Assembly (NCBI RefSeq): GCF_001641265.1
Contig: NW_020167520.1
Coordinates: forward strand, 2,232,001 to 2,296,000
Direction: 5' to 3'
DNA: 64,000 bases
Source: Pseudogymnoascus destructans
Lineage: Eukaryota > Ascomycota > Leotiomycetes > Thelebolales > Thelebolaceae
Positions 42,553 through 53,750 of the stretch are shown in pieces (position 1 is the first letter of the stretch; the number at the start of each line of letters is the position of its first letter). The notes beneath the pieces are model-generated. The model did not search any database. It worked only from the letters and a program-made list of their open reading frames with translations, and was not told the origin of the DNA. The translations under genes and the position numbers were made by a program.

Positions 42553-43283
42553 TTTGGAGGTGAGGTGAGGGGATTGTGGGATCGTTGGATTGCTTCTTTT
42601 TCTTCTTCTTCTTTCGTCGATGGGGGGCGAGCAGGGCCCTTTTTACATTTCTCGGCGACGGGGCATGGAGGGAGGTCTCGACGATATGTGTGTCTCCGGC
42701 GTGTTCGGGACTGTCTAACGAAGTTGGATCAAGGAGCCCTCCCGATGGCGCCGTGCCCGGCGTCTATGGACGGCCATTGCAGAGGGAAGAGGGAAGAGGG
42801 CAGGAAATGTGATAGATAGCTAAGGGAGATATGATGGGGAGCATTGCAACATGCAACATGTATGTCTTGGCTCGTCTGCGTGGAGGGTTTGTGTGGGGGG
42901 AGGGTCTGGTCTGTCTGAGGCGGTTGTAAATTTAGAGGCGTGTGTGTATGTCGATCATGGGCCCTCGATCGATCGGGAAGCTGCTGGGGCCGGCTGCGGT
43001 TGCGGTTGTGGTTGCGGTGCGTAGCTGATAGTTGCAGGGCAGTGTCTAGCTGCAGGTTCAGATGGACGGGAACGGGAGTCGAGGACATGGGAGGAGGGGG
43101 GGATTGGTGATTGGGGGATGGGGGATTGGGGGATTGGGGTGAGACGGTGTGATTGAGGGTGTGCGTTGGGGTTGTGGTATGTGTTATGCATGAGAGGATG
43201 TGGGATATGGGAGCAGATGCACGAAAAGGGTAGCATTGGATGCATTGGAAGAGATGACATGATACCAGATGCTGCTGCCGTGT

Positions 43284-43313
43284 GAGATGAGATGAGATGA
43301 GATGAGATGAGAT
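43284..43313. repeat. GAGAT pentanucleotide microsatellite, six copies
   Basis: Perfect six units; GAGAT-related sequence continues beyond. Confidence 0.9.
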
Positions 43314-43833
43314 GGCTCTATCTGGAGCTGTGTGAGATGAGCTGAGATGGGATGGATGGATGGGATAGCAAGATGGCGAGATGGTGGAACGCCGATATAG
43401 TAATATGAGACGAGACTGGAAGAAGATGAGCGAGTGATTGCGAGCAGGAGTTCGAGTAGAAAAGTGCGGCGAGTATGAGTGAAGCCGTCTCTGATATCTG
43501 GATAGCCACCCCCGTTCTCATCTCCGCCCGCGGACGGAGATGACGGTGTGTATTCGGTGATTGACCCCCAATCAACCCCAATACCGACCCCAATAGAAAG
43601 AGGAAGTAAAGCCCCGACTGGTCGAGACAGACAGTCAGACAAAGAAACAGACAAAAAAACAGACAAGACGTTAAAAAATAAATCCCCCGTCTTCTCACCC
43701 GCATCTCTATTGGGACCCGTTTTAGGACTAGCGCGGGATGTGAGAAGGGATCGTTGAGAGGGCTGAGTGGGGGGGTCGGCGGCGAGGGAGAGACGGGGGC
43801 AGGAGAGAGAGAGACATGTACTTTTTTATCTCA

Positions 43834-43933
43834 TATGGGATCGAGATCGGCTGGTAGTTATGGGATCGAGATCGGCTGGTAGTTATGGGATCGAGATCGG
43901 CTGGTGGTTATGGTATGGAGATCGGCTGGTGGT
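43834..43933. repeat. 25-bp minisatellite, four copies
   Basis: Unit begins TATGGGATCGAGATCGGCTG and ends GTAGT; the third and fourth copies carry a few changes. It continues into a GGTGGTTATGGGAT-like degenerate part. Confidence 0.9.
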
Positions 43934-43994
43934 TATGGGATGGTGGTTATGGGATGGTGGTGGTGGTGATGGTGGTGGTGATGCTGCTGTTTGT

Positions 43995-44060
43995 GAGGCT
44001 GATATGAGGCTGATATGAGGCTGATATGAGGCTGATATGAGGCTGATATGACGTTGATGT
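43995..44060. repeat. 11-bp tandem repeat GAGGCTGATAT, six copies
   Basis: Five perfect copies and one degenerate copy. Confidence 0.9.
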
Positions 44061-44291
44061 GAGGTTGGTGGTGGTGAGTGAGAGATTGTGATTAGCCTCC
44101 CCTCTTACAATACCATCATCTCCATACTATAACTATCCCCACGATCCATCCCATCGACAAGACGGCTAGGACTGGTCGGGTTGGGGTTAGTGCGTGTGGT
44201 AGAGAGAGGGATATATTAACAAACTTTGATTCCTACATAACTGGGTATATCCACCACCACATCACATCACATCACCTTCCCCCTCCCTTCT

Positions 44292-45984
44292 TCACCCCCC
44301 CCTCGCCCCAAAAACCCACCCCACAATCCCCCTCACCACCCCCAACGGCCACCCCACCACCCCTACCACAACCCGTCCCGGCACACCCACTCCCCACCTC
44401 AACCGCCCCCCCTCCCCCAACCACCCCTCCCTCCCCTGCTCCCTCCCCTGCTCCCTCCCCTCCTCCCCCCCCTCCTCCCTCACCCTCCTCCCCACCTCCC
44501 CCAACCGTCCCTCCACCTCCCCCAACCTCCCCTCCACCCTCCCCGCCAAAACCGCTGCCCTTTTCTCATACCTCCTCACCGCCCTACTCAACGCCTCGAC
44601 CTCCTGTCTCGTGGCTTTCCGGACCTCCTCTCTCACTCTGGCGATGACTTCTTCCTCGCCCTCTCCTCCCGCTGCGGATCCCTGCTGCTGCTGCTGCTGC
44701 TGTTCCAGAACCTCCACGCGGCGGCGCAGCATTTCGATTTCCCCATCCTGTCGCTCATCCACCCCGGTGCGCGGATCAACCTTGACGACGCGTTGGAGCC
44801 AGAGCGTCCTCGCCCTCACCAACCGCAATAACTGACCCACCGGGCGGATCTCGGCGGCGAGCATGAACGCGACTAAATTAAAATCGGAAACTAACCCCGA
44901 TGCACCAGCGCGCAGGTAGTTGCGCAGGATATGCAGTAGCCCGGCGGAGAGGAGGGGGAGGATCACGCAGGAGAGGAGAGCGAGGAGCTCGTGGGTGCGG
45001 AGTTCGTTGGTTGCGGAGGTGTAGGTGGCTATTTCGCGGGCGTGTTGGGGGGAGCGGGGAGTATCTGATTTTGTGGGGGGGGGCTGGGGGAGGTGGTGGT
45101 GCGGATTTCTTGGGCGGAGCGGTACCAGTCCCTGTGCGCTTCGATTAGCTATTCGCTGTCGTAGGGAGAGGAGAGGGTAAGGCAGGGTTGGGAGGGAGGG
45201 TGGGATGGGAGGATGGCAGGACGAACCAAGGCAACCTCACACTCCAATTCAAAAACACAGCCGCCAACCCCAACAAAAGCACATCACTAACAAACCGACT
45301 CCCATCCTTAAACATCAACCCCCCCAACGCCGGCAACAACGCAAACGCCAGCGGAAGACTATGCCACGCCGATAACCCATCATGCGCATCCACCGGCGGC
45401 GGGTGCAGGAGGGAGGCGGAGTCGGAATGTAACGTCCGCCGCGCTGAGGAGAGCGAGGAGAGGGAGTCGATGGAGATTAAGGAGATTAAGGAGCTTCGAC
45501 GCCGTGGGGCGGGAGGGTGGTCGGACAAGGGGGAGGGGGAGCGGGCGGGGGAGTGTGGGCGCGGAGGGGGGATTCGGGGAGAGAGGCGAGGCGGGGACGC
45601 CGGAAGTGGGCGGATTCGGTGGTGGTGAGGGTGCGGCGGGAAAGGGGGTCGGTGGGGTCGCCATTTTGGTGTTGGTTGGTGGTGGTTGGTGGTGGAGGTT
45701 GATGTGGAGGATTGGCGGCGAGGCTGAGGTGTCGCGTGCCGGGCTCGGTTGTTCTCGCTGGGCTGGAGATTGCTGTGAAGACGCGGTCTGACGGGTGTTC
45801 GTCTGGCCGTGGAGTAGTATGGCCATGGAGATGAGGGGCGGCGGGGGCGGGCGAGGACGGTGACTGGTTGACGCGTTGAAAGGGGTGAAGTGGGTTTGGA
45901 GGTGGAGGTGGAGGTGGGAGATGGAGGTGGTTTGTGCGTCTCGCCGAGGTATATAGGGTTATTGGCAAAGATTCTTCGCACCAT
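44292..45984 (-). CDS. Conserved fungal membrane/coiled-coil protein, with an apparent frameshift
   Basis: From the start side: a Pro/Arg-rich low-complexity N-terminus, then LISLISIDSLSSLSSARRTL and two TM segments around AWHSLPLAFALLPALGGLMF and FVSDVLLLGLAAVFLNWSVR. An intron with a GTTCGT donor follows LPW; after it DWYRSAQEIR continues the family sequence, then the frame changes in a C9 run (45075-45083). It then reads TYTSATNELRTHELLALLSC, SAGLLHILRNYLRA, SGLVSDFNLVAFMLAAEIRP and a long basic/acidic coiled coil with Q7. Function unknown. One base more or two fewer in the homopolymer restores the frame, so a sequencing error is possible. The N-terminal frame and start are uncertain; an alternative ATG lies at 46023. 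Confidence 0.6.
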
Positions 45985-46429
45985 CTTCCTTTCATAATTA
46001 TAGCTGAGCGAAAGGGTTATCAATTCCGCGCAAGTTGAGCAATTTTCTCTTCTCGGTTTCTTGCTGTTATAGCCAGTGAAGCTGCCAAGGCGATTGCCTT
46101 GTCTAGCTATTATTTTCCTTTATTTTCTCGAGTCTCAATTTGTCCTGCGTTCCTTCAAAGTCGTCGCCGTCATGCTCTCCTCCCCCTTCCCACCACTAAC
46201 GCGAGGAGGAAGGTTGTTGCTGTGCTGCAAGACATAACAACCCAACCAATCGACAGCTCGTTTTCAAAACTTACTCGTGTTATATATCGACTCCAAAATC
46301 AGGGCTTCCATTTCAGAAACACGACAGTCACGTGTGAAGGATGCATATTAGCCTGATCCTAGCGCACTCCGTTTCGACGACAACAGATATCAATATATAG
46401 GCAACAGCATACCGATCACTTTAACCATC

Positions 46430-46982
46430 TACCCCACCACCATCCTCCGCCTCATCGCTGCCATCCTCCTCATCGTCTCCCTCTCACTATTCGCCGCCAA
46501 GGGCGCCATCCGCGCCGTCCCAGCACTCGTTTTCATTTCCCTCGCCTTCCTCCGCATCCTCATTGTCTTCATCGTCCACACCCCGCGCGGCGCTCTCTGG
46601 CGCGGCCGGCGCGGCGTCAACCTCGCTGTCAATTTCGCCCTCGTTGCTGGCATCGCAGGGTCCATAGGCGGCGCCTTCGTCGTTAATAAGCAGTACTATT
46701 TTGGTGTCGAATACAGGGGCTTGCATCGTGGGCTGGATTGCTTGGTGAGTCCTCCCTCTATTTCCTTCCCAACAGCTGCGGCTTTGGGGAGTGTGGAATT
46801 GGGCTAATGGCGTTTATAGTGGGTTTATTGCTGCGGCGGCGGTGGTTACGGAGCGGCCGACTAGGATCGCCATGACGACGACGTTGAGTCTCGATTTCTG
46901 GACTGGGAGTGGTGCGTTGTCGCTTGGTAATTGGGATGCTGAGAAGCCGGAGATGGGGCGAAGCGCGTCGCTGCTCGTCTAG
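46430..46982 (+). CDS. Partial gene model: multi-TM protein exon(s)
   Basis: The frame at 46430-46744 has no ATG but is strongly coding: C/G-ending codons and hydrophobic helices (ILRLIAAILLIVSLSLFAAK, then AVPALVFISLAFLRILIVFI, then a basic loop TPRGALWRGRRG and a third helix AVNFALVAGIAGSIGGAF). A GTGAGT donor follows at 46745. A probable last exon after TTTATAG at 46820 encodes GFIAAAAVVTERPTRIAMTT and ends in LLV-stop at 46982. The splice phases I can propose do not fit the exon frames perfectly, and the first exon is unknown. It may be a MARVEL-like small membrane protein. The overlapping acidic minus-strand frame is its complement. Confidence 0.42.
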
Positions 46983-48498
46983 AGGGTGTTGGGCGGGTGG
47001 ATGGGGGGTTGCAGCTATGGGCAGGGATCTATAACAGTAAGTAAGTTGTTTTTTTCGCTTTCACGTTTGGGGACGGGGAGGGACGGCGCATATGATGAAC
47101 CAGATATTATGTCAAACTAGTCGGAGGGCAGCTAGAAACTGTCTGATGGCGATAAAATTCTGAAATACTGATGGCTGTCCCTTTTTGAGGCTGGTGTTGG
47201 TCGGTTCGAGTGGCCGGGAGTGGAGTTTTGAGATGGTGGTGACTGACCTTTATAGTACTACTGTACATATGATTTGGTACATGGTTTTGAGGAGGGGGTT
47301 AGGAGTTTGGGGTATTTGTGGGATGGTTCGAATATATAGAACTTTATGAATGATATATTTTCCAGATATTTGTACTCGCGCCGCCGAGAAGTTTGAAGTG
47401 AGGCTGCATAATGCGATTATATTTTTGACTTATTTGTGATTTTAATAAATAAATCCAAGAACAGATCGCACGTTGAGGTCAAACAGAGACAGTAATTCCG
47501 TCCGAGTGCAGTGTATAACATATTATAGACATCATATATACAGCAAGCCCTCTAGATAGAACCTGTGATCCCTAGAATTGCTGCCGAAGTCAAGAATGTG
47601 ATGTTGAATGAGATCCTACTTTGTATGCGCCGAACAACTATTTACGTCAAAATGTATGGCTCAAAGAATGTCAATATGTCAAAATTTATATTATATACCC
47701 TTTCAACGGAAATGTAACTTGCACATATATGTTTGCTCTATTAACCTCCTTGCGTCCTAGGTTTTCAGTCAGGATGTTGTTGCCTGATTCTGCCCTATTC
47801 TGCCTGATTCGGCCTGATTCTTGGGGCCAGAATCACATTATGCAATCCCTATCATCACGTGACACATACATCAACTAGCGTGCTGTAATCTACCTAGCGT
47901 GCTCGTTAAGCATGATTTTGCGCCGTTTCAGTCGGTCCCGAAGCGTGCGCGACCTCGCAACTCATCCAGCTCCATCTCACCCACCCCCATCCATCAAAAT
48001 CCGCGTCGTCGATGGAAGTACCGTCAATCCCCTTCGCGCCAATCACCCCCCGCCCCTCAACCTAGTTTGATATCAACGACAATACTCCCTTCGACAAACA
48101 CCTTTGTTCGCCGCGCGGGGAATTGTCGAATAGGGATACCCCCCGACTTCACCCCATTTGCCTCACGACTTCAACTACTTTTGCCCCTTCCGCCCGCACA
48201 AGGTCGCGCCAAGCCTTCGCGAACCTCCAAAAAGTTATCCCCAACGACCACGCCGACGCGACGGGCGACTTGAGGCGCGACAACTCCTGACTGGAGCCTT
48301 TGCGACCTTCCCACACCCCGACTTCGATACCGGAGGCCCGTTTGCTCGACGCCCCCGACAAACCAGTCGCTTCCTTTGGCATCACGACCAACGCCAGCCG
48401 ACACCTTACGCGCAAGGCTGCATCTTGATATGCGCTCTGGCTCTTAATAGACCATAGTCCCATCGAGCATTGAGGTCCAGGCCACCGGCTCGCCCATC
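46983..48498. other. Intergenic before the SNF2 gene
   Basis: AT-rich; short degenerate repeats of TGCCTGATTC at 47780-47820. No gene. The last few hundred bases presumably carry the SNF2/STH1 promoter. Confidence 0.45.
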
Positions 48499-51400
48499 AT
48501 GGCTACCGTCCAGGCTGCTCCTGCAGCCCAACAACAACAAATGGGTGCCGCCCTTCCATCGGGACTGTCCCAGCAGGCGGTCCAGGAGATATATATGGTG
48601 GGTTGGCGCACAAAACCGTCGCCACTTGTCGCAACAACATGGATAGATGCTAATACCGCCACAGAAATTTAAGCAGATGAAAGAATCGGGCGTGTCCGAC
48701 CAAGATCCCGAATACCAAAAGGTCCACAACATGCTGATGGCCATCCAACAACAGCGCATGTACAACAAACAGCGCCAGTTCCAACAGCAGCAGCAACAAC
48801 AACAGAATGCAAATAATGCCACGACAAATGGGAGCAATGCTGTTCGACCTCCACAACAGAATTCGGCTACCGTGCCTACACCACCAAGCCAGCCTACGTC
48901 AGCAACAGCACCACCGGTAGCGGCATCAAAGCCGAACGCTGCACAGTCTGCACAAGCAGCGCAGCGTTCATCGACGGCTGGCAGTGGGTTGTTCACAGCA
49001 GATCAGCTCGGCATACTGAAGCATCAGATCTTCGCGTTCAAGTGCCTGTCGAAGAACCTCGGCATCCCACAAACCACACAACAGCAATTATTTGCACCGC
49101 ACCAGAAGAAGGAGGCCACCACAGATGGACTGATTGCATCTGCTGCGAAGACCTTGGAAGATGCACAGCCAAGCGCGAATGGCAAGCCGAAAGACCTGTC
49201 GGCGGCCCCAGAACCAGCTGAGGAGGAGAAAGAGATGTCTACAACGATTGACCCATACTCCCTGATTCCTAGCAAGATGAGCTACTTTAAGCACTCGCTG
49301 AGGCAAGGGCGCTTTTTGATCCCCAGTATCATGCCTTCTGGCATCGATGTTGACAAATTGCGCGAGGATCGGGAACGCGTCATCTACAACCGCATGTCGT
49401 CGAGATATCAGGAACTCAAAGCGATTCCTGCTAACCTGCAGCACTGGGAAACAGGAAACGCGGATGACCTCTCAGCGGATGACAGCCTGAAGCGCAAGGC
49501 ACTCATTGAGTTGAAGATGCTTGAGCAGTACTCCAAACAACGCACAATGAGAGACCGTATTGCACGCCAAATGATCCAATATGACAACCTGGCCATGACC
49601 GCAAACAGGAGCATGTACCGCCGCATGAAGAAGCAGTCGCTCCGCGAAGCGCGCATCACCGAGAAGCTCGAGAAGGAGCAACGTGACGCGAGAGAGACGA
49701 GGGAGAAGAAGAAGCACACTGATTACCTCCAGACTGTCCTGCAACACGGCTGCGAGATTGCTATTGCGGCCAGTGTGCAGAAGGCCAAGATGCAGAAGCT
49801 GGGTCGCCTGATGCAAGTCCAGCACCAGACCATCGAGAAAGAAGAGCAGAAGCGTATCGAGAGGACTGCTAAGCAGCGTCTCGCGGCCTTGAAGTCTAAC
49901 GATGAGGAGGCTTACTTGGCACTGCTCGACCAGGCGAAGGATACGCGTATTACGCATCTGCTGAAGCAGACGGATGGCTTCTTGACCCAGCTTGCTCAGT
50001 CCGTGAAGGCGCAGCAGAGGAAGGCTGCCGAGAGATACGGTGATGCCGGTGCCTTTGAGGATGAGGAGGAGTCTGAGTCGGAAGACGAGGAAATGAACAG
50101 CGACGTTAAGAAGATCGACTACTATGCTGTTGCTCATCGCATCAAGGAAGAAGTTACGAAGCAATCAAGTATTCTGGTTGGTGGCACACTTAAGGAATAT
50201 CAGATCAAGGGTCTCCAGTGGATGATTTCGCTTTACAACAATAACCTGAATGGTATCCTTGCCGACGAAATGGGTCTTGGAAAAACTATCCAAACCATCA
50301 GTTTGATCACCTACCTGATTGAGGCGAAGAAGCAGAACGGACCGTTCCTTGTCATCGTCCCTCTCAGTACCTTGACTAACTGGAACCTGGAATTCGAGAA
50401 GTGGGCCCCTTCGGTCAAGAGAATTGTGTACAAGGGATCGCCGCTTGCCAGAAAGGAGCAACAGCAAGAGATCAGATATGGTCATTTCCAGGTTCTTCTC
50501 ACCACCTACGAGTACATTATCAAGGATAGACCAGTTCTCAGCAAGATCAAGTGGATTCACATGATTATTGATGAGGGTCACCGTATGAAGAACGCCAAGT
50601 CGAAGTTGAGTGGCACACTATCACAGTACTACTCTACGCGCTATCGTCTCATTCTCACTGGTACCCCGTTGCAAAACAACTTGCCCGAACTTTGGGCCCT
50701 GCTAAATTTCGTCCTGCCTACTATCTTCAAGTCCGTCAAATCGTTCGATGAATGGTTCAATACTCCCTTCGCCAACACCGGAGGCCAAGATAAGATGGAG
50801 CTCACTGAAGAAGAACAGATTCTCGTCATTCGCCGTCTGCACAAGGTCCTGAGGCCCTTCTTGCTTAGACGTCTCAAGAAGGATGTCGAGAAGGATCTGC
50901 CTGAGAAGAGCGAGAAGGTCATCAAAACTCGATTCTCTGCTCTCCAGGCACGCCTGTACAAGCAGATGGTTACCCATAATAAGTTGGTTGTCAGCGATGG
51001 CAAGGGAGGCAAGACTGGCGCTCGTGGTCTTAGCAACATGATCATGCAGCTGAGGAAGCTGTGTAACCATCCTTTCGTCTTCGACGAGGTTGAGAACCAG
51101 ATGAACCCCAAGAACACCAGCAACGATCTTCTGTGGCGTACGTCTGGAAAGTTCGAGCTGCTCGACCGGATTCTGCCAAAGTATCAGCGTACCGGTCACA
51201 GAGTGCTTATGTTCTTCCAAATGACGGCAATTATGGATATTATGGAGGATTTCTTACGTCTCCGCGGCATCATGTACTTGCGTCTGGACGGAACTACGAA
51301 GTCCGATGATCGTTCAGACTTGCTCAAGGAGTTCAACCGTCCCGATTCGCCATACTTCATGTTCTTGTTGTCCACTCGTGCTGGTGGTCTCGGTCTTAAC

Positions 51401-52892
51401 TTGCAAACCGCCGATACCGTTATCATCTACGATTCGGATTGGAATCCTCATCAGGATTTGCAAGCTCAGGATCGTGCCCATCGTATCGGTCAAAAGAACG
51501 AGGTCCGTATCTTGCGACTCATCAGTTCGAACTCCGTTGAGGAGAAGATCCTCGAGCGTGCCAAGTACAAGCTTGATATGGATGGCAAGGTTATTCAGGC
51601 TGGTCGTTTCGATAACAAATCTTCCGAGACTGATCGTGACGCTATGCTTCGTGTCATGTTGGACACGGCCGAATCAGCGGAGAGCCTCGAGCAAGAAGAG
51701 ATGGACGATGATGATCTGAATCTGATGCTGGCACGTAGCGAAGAGGAAGTCGAAATCTTCAAGAAGATGGACGAGGAACGTTCCAGGGATCCTATCTACG
51801 GCACTGCGGCTGGTTCTAAGCGAATGCCCCGCCTCATGGCTGACAACGAGTTACCAGAGATCTATCTGTCTGAGGGTAATCCAATTGATGACGAGCCTGA
51901 GGAGATTAGAGGTCGCGGTGCCAGAGAGCGCAAGACTCTCCATTATGATGATGGACTTACGGAAGAGCAGTGGCTGAACGCTGTCGATGCCGACGATGAC
52001 ACCCCAGAAGCCGCTGCGCTGCGGAAGGCTGAGAGGAAGGAGCGCCGTCGCCTAAAGAAGATGAGGAAGGAGCAGGGAATTTCCGCCGCTGGTGATTCCG
52101 ACACCGATGGCACTAAGGACAGTGATGATGATGAGCCAGAGCCAGAGCCCGAACCAGTTGTCAAGAAACCACGTGGACGCAAATCCGCTGGCAAGATTGA
52201 CAAGAGGAAGGCAGAGGACTTTGAGGAGGAGGAGAAACCAGCGCCTAAGAAACCGAAGCGAGGCGGTCAAGGTCGCCCGAAGTCGATGGGCGGTGGTGGC
52301 GGAGTTTCCGGTGATCATCGCCGCACCCTGCAGACCAGCCTTCGCAGCGTCTACAAGTCTTTGCTTGAACTCGAGACCTCCGAGTCCGGCAGCGAGGGTG
52401 AGGAGGAGGCCAAGCGTGCCGTCATCGGACCGTTCATGGTGCTACCGCCGAAGAAGGTGTTCCCTGACTACTACGAGCTCATCGCGAAACCGATTGCGAT
52501 GAAGCAGATTGACACGAAGATCAAGAAGGAAGACTACAGTAACCTCAACGATTTGTACAAGGACATCGAGCTGCTATGCAATAACGCACGGCAGTATAAT
52601 GAGGATGGGAGCTTTCTATTTTTGGACGCGAATACGATTCAGGTAAGACACATCCGCTGGCTATGTGGATTAGAAACACGATTATTAACGGACGCAGGCG
52701 GCTTGCAAATCTAAGATCCAAGATGAGATCAGCGACCACCCTGAACTTGGGGATCAGGACGGCTCGTCGAGGGACGGCGGGTCCACGGCACCGACGACTA
52801 ATACGGGAACCCCGGCGCCAAGGCTGAAGCTCAACTTCAGCAACTACGTGAATGGGGGGAGCAGTGCGGCGCAGAGCGACGATGAGGATTAA
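48499..52892 (+). CDS. SNF2-family ATPase of the SWI/SNF-RSC complex
   Basis: Three exons (48499-48597, 48665-52642, 52698-52892), introns 67 and 55 bp in phase 0, 1423 residues. Order: Gln-rich N-terminus; QLQ motif at ~143-165 (FTADQLGILKHQIFAFKCL); HSA region with basic helices (~350-420); ATPase from ~540 with Walker A LADEMGLGKT, Walker B DEGH, and TGTPLQNN; helicase C with the LSTRAGGLGLNLQTADTVI motif and QAQDRAHRIGQ; acidic/AT-hook-like KKPRGRKSAG; C-terminal bromodomain at ~1270-1360 (VFPDYYELIAKPI, NNARQYNEDGS). It is the remodelling engine of SWI/SNF or RSC in the nucleus. Filamentous fungi usually have one or two paralogues; SNF2 versus STH1 is not decidable here. Confidence 0.95.
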
Positions 52893-53750
52893 AAAGCTAG
52901 ACTGCCTACTCTGCTATAATGGTTCCTAGGACCGGTGGAGTGGTTTTTTTTTGGCGGATGGGAGAATCATGGAGGGTTGTGTGTTTTTTATGGCTGGTGT
53001 TATGATAGTGGAGTTGGGCTGGGAATTTGGGTGGCGGGCGAGCTGATAAGTACAGCTGGGGGAGATAGCTTCAACTTTGGAGAAGGAAGGCTAGATTTGT
53101 ACTTTATTAGATAGTGCATAATTCAGATGCAGGATGTAAAACCCTCCGTTTGCTAACATCACAGTTATTGCTGTGAAAATAGGCTTAGTAAATAATCTAC
53201 GCGTGGTTCAAAAAATCATGCCCTGAATTGCTGTGGTATGTACATTGGTGTTCTATCTGGAGGTGATCTCATGCTGACCTTTGGTAGATGCTTTGTGTGT
53301 GTTTTTCATTGATAAGAGAACGCTGGTGGTTGTCCTCACGGATCGGGGTTAGCGTGGGCCGGCGCGGAGAAATCCGAAAACCGATGGTGGAGCAGCAATC
53401 CAGCCGCATCGACCCCTGCCAGTCCATTCTGGTGGTGCCCTCAATAATTTTGGATCACAATAACCTCACCTCGCGCATTGGTCTTGCGCACCAACCTCCA
53501 ACAACCCCCATTTCGACGATAATTCGCCTTCTTTATATTTTGAAATTTGCCAACAGATATCACTGCCACCAGCGCTTCACCCTGTTATGGTTGCCCTGTG
53601 TTGAAGGGTTCACCAAGCTCCTCGAGGCTCTACACGTCTCGAGTCAAGTCGCGAAGCCAGGCTTGGCCTTTCGAACTTGAAGCTATCGCCGGCTTCAAAG
53701 GCACTCTTATATACACCCAATTGACTTGCAGACGACATTAAGCTTTCGCC
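52893..53750. other. Intergenic between SNF2/STH1 and CTR9
   Basis: 3' flank of the SNF2 gene and 5' leader of CTR9; no feature seen. The plus frames are short and non-conserved. Confidence 0.5.

Larger units (their letters stand above)
42553..44291. other. Intergenic field of short tandem repeats
   Basis: Between the receptor and the next gene lie many repeats: GGGGGATT units near 43095-43140, GAGAT at 43284-43313, a 25-bp minisatellite at 43834-43933 and an 11-bp one at 43995-44060. The frames found here follow the repeats. It includes the receptor's 5' leader. Confidence 0.6.

Noticed and set aside
48406..52318. Many minus-strand frames within the SNF2 gene
   Set aside because: They are antisense shadows of a conserved coding sequence.
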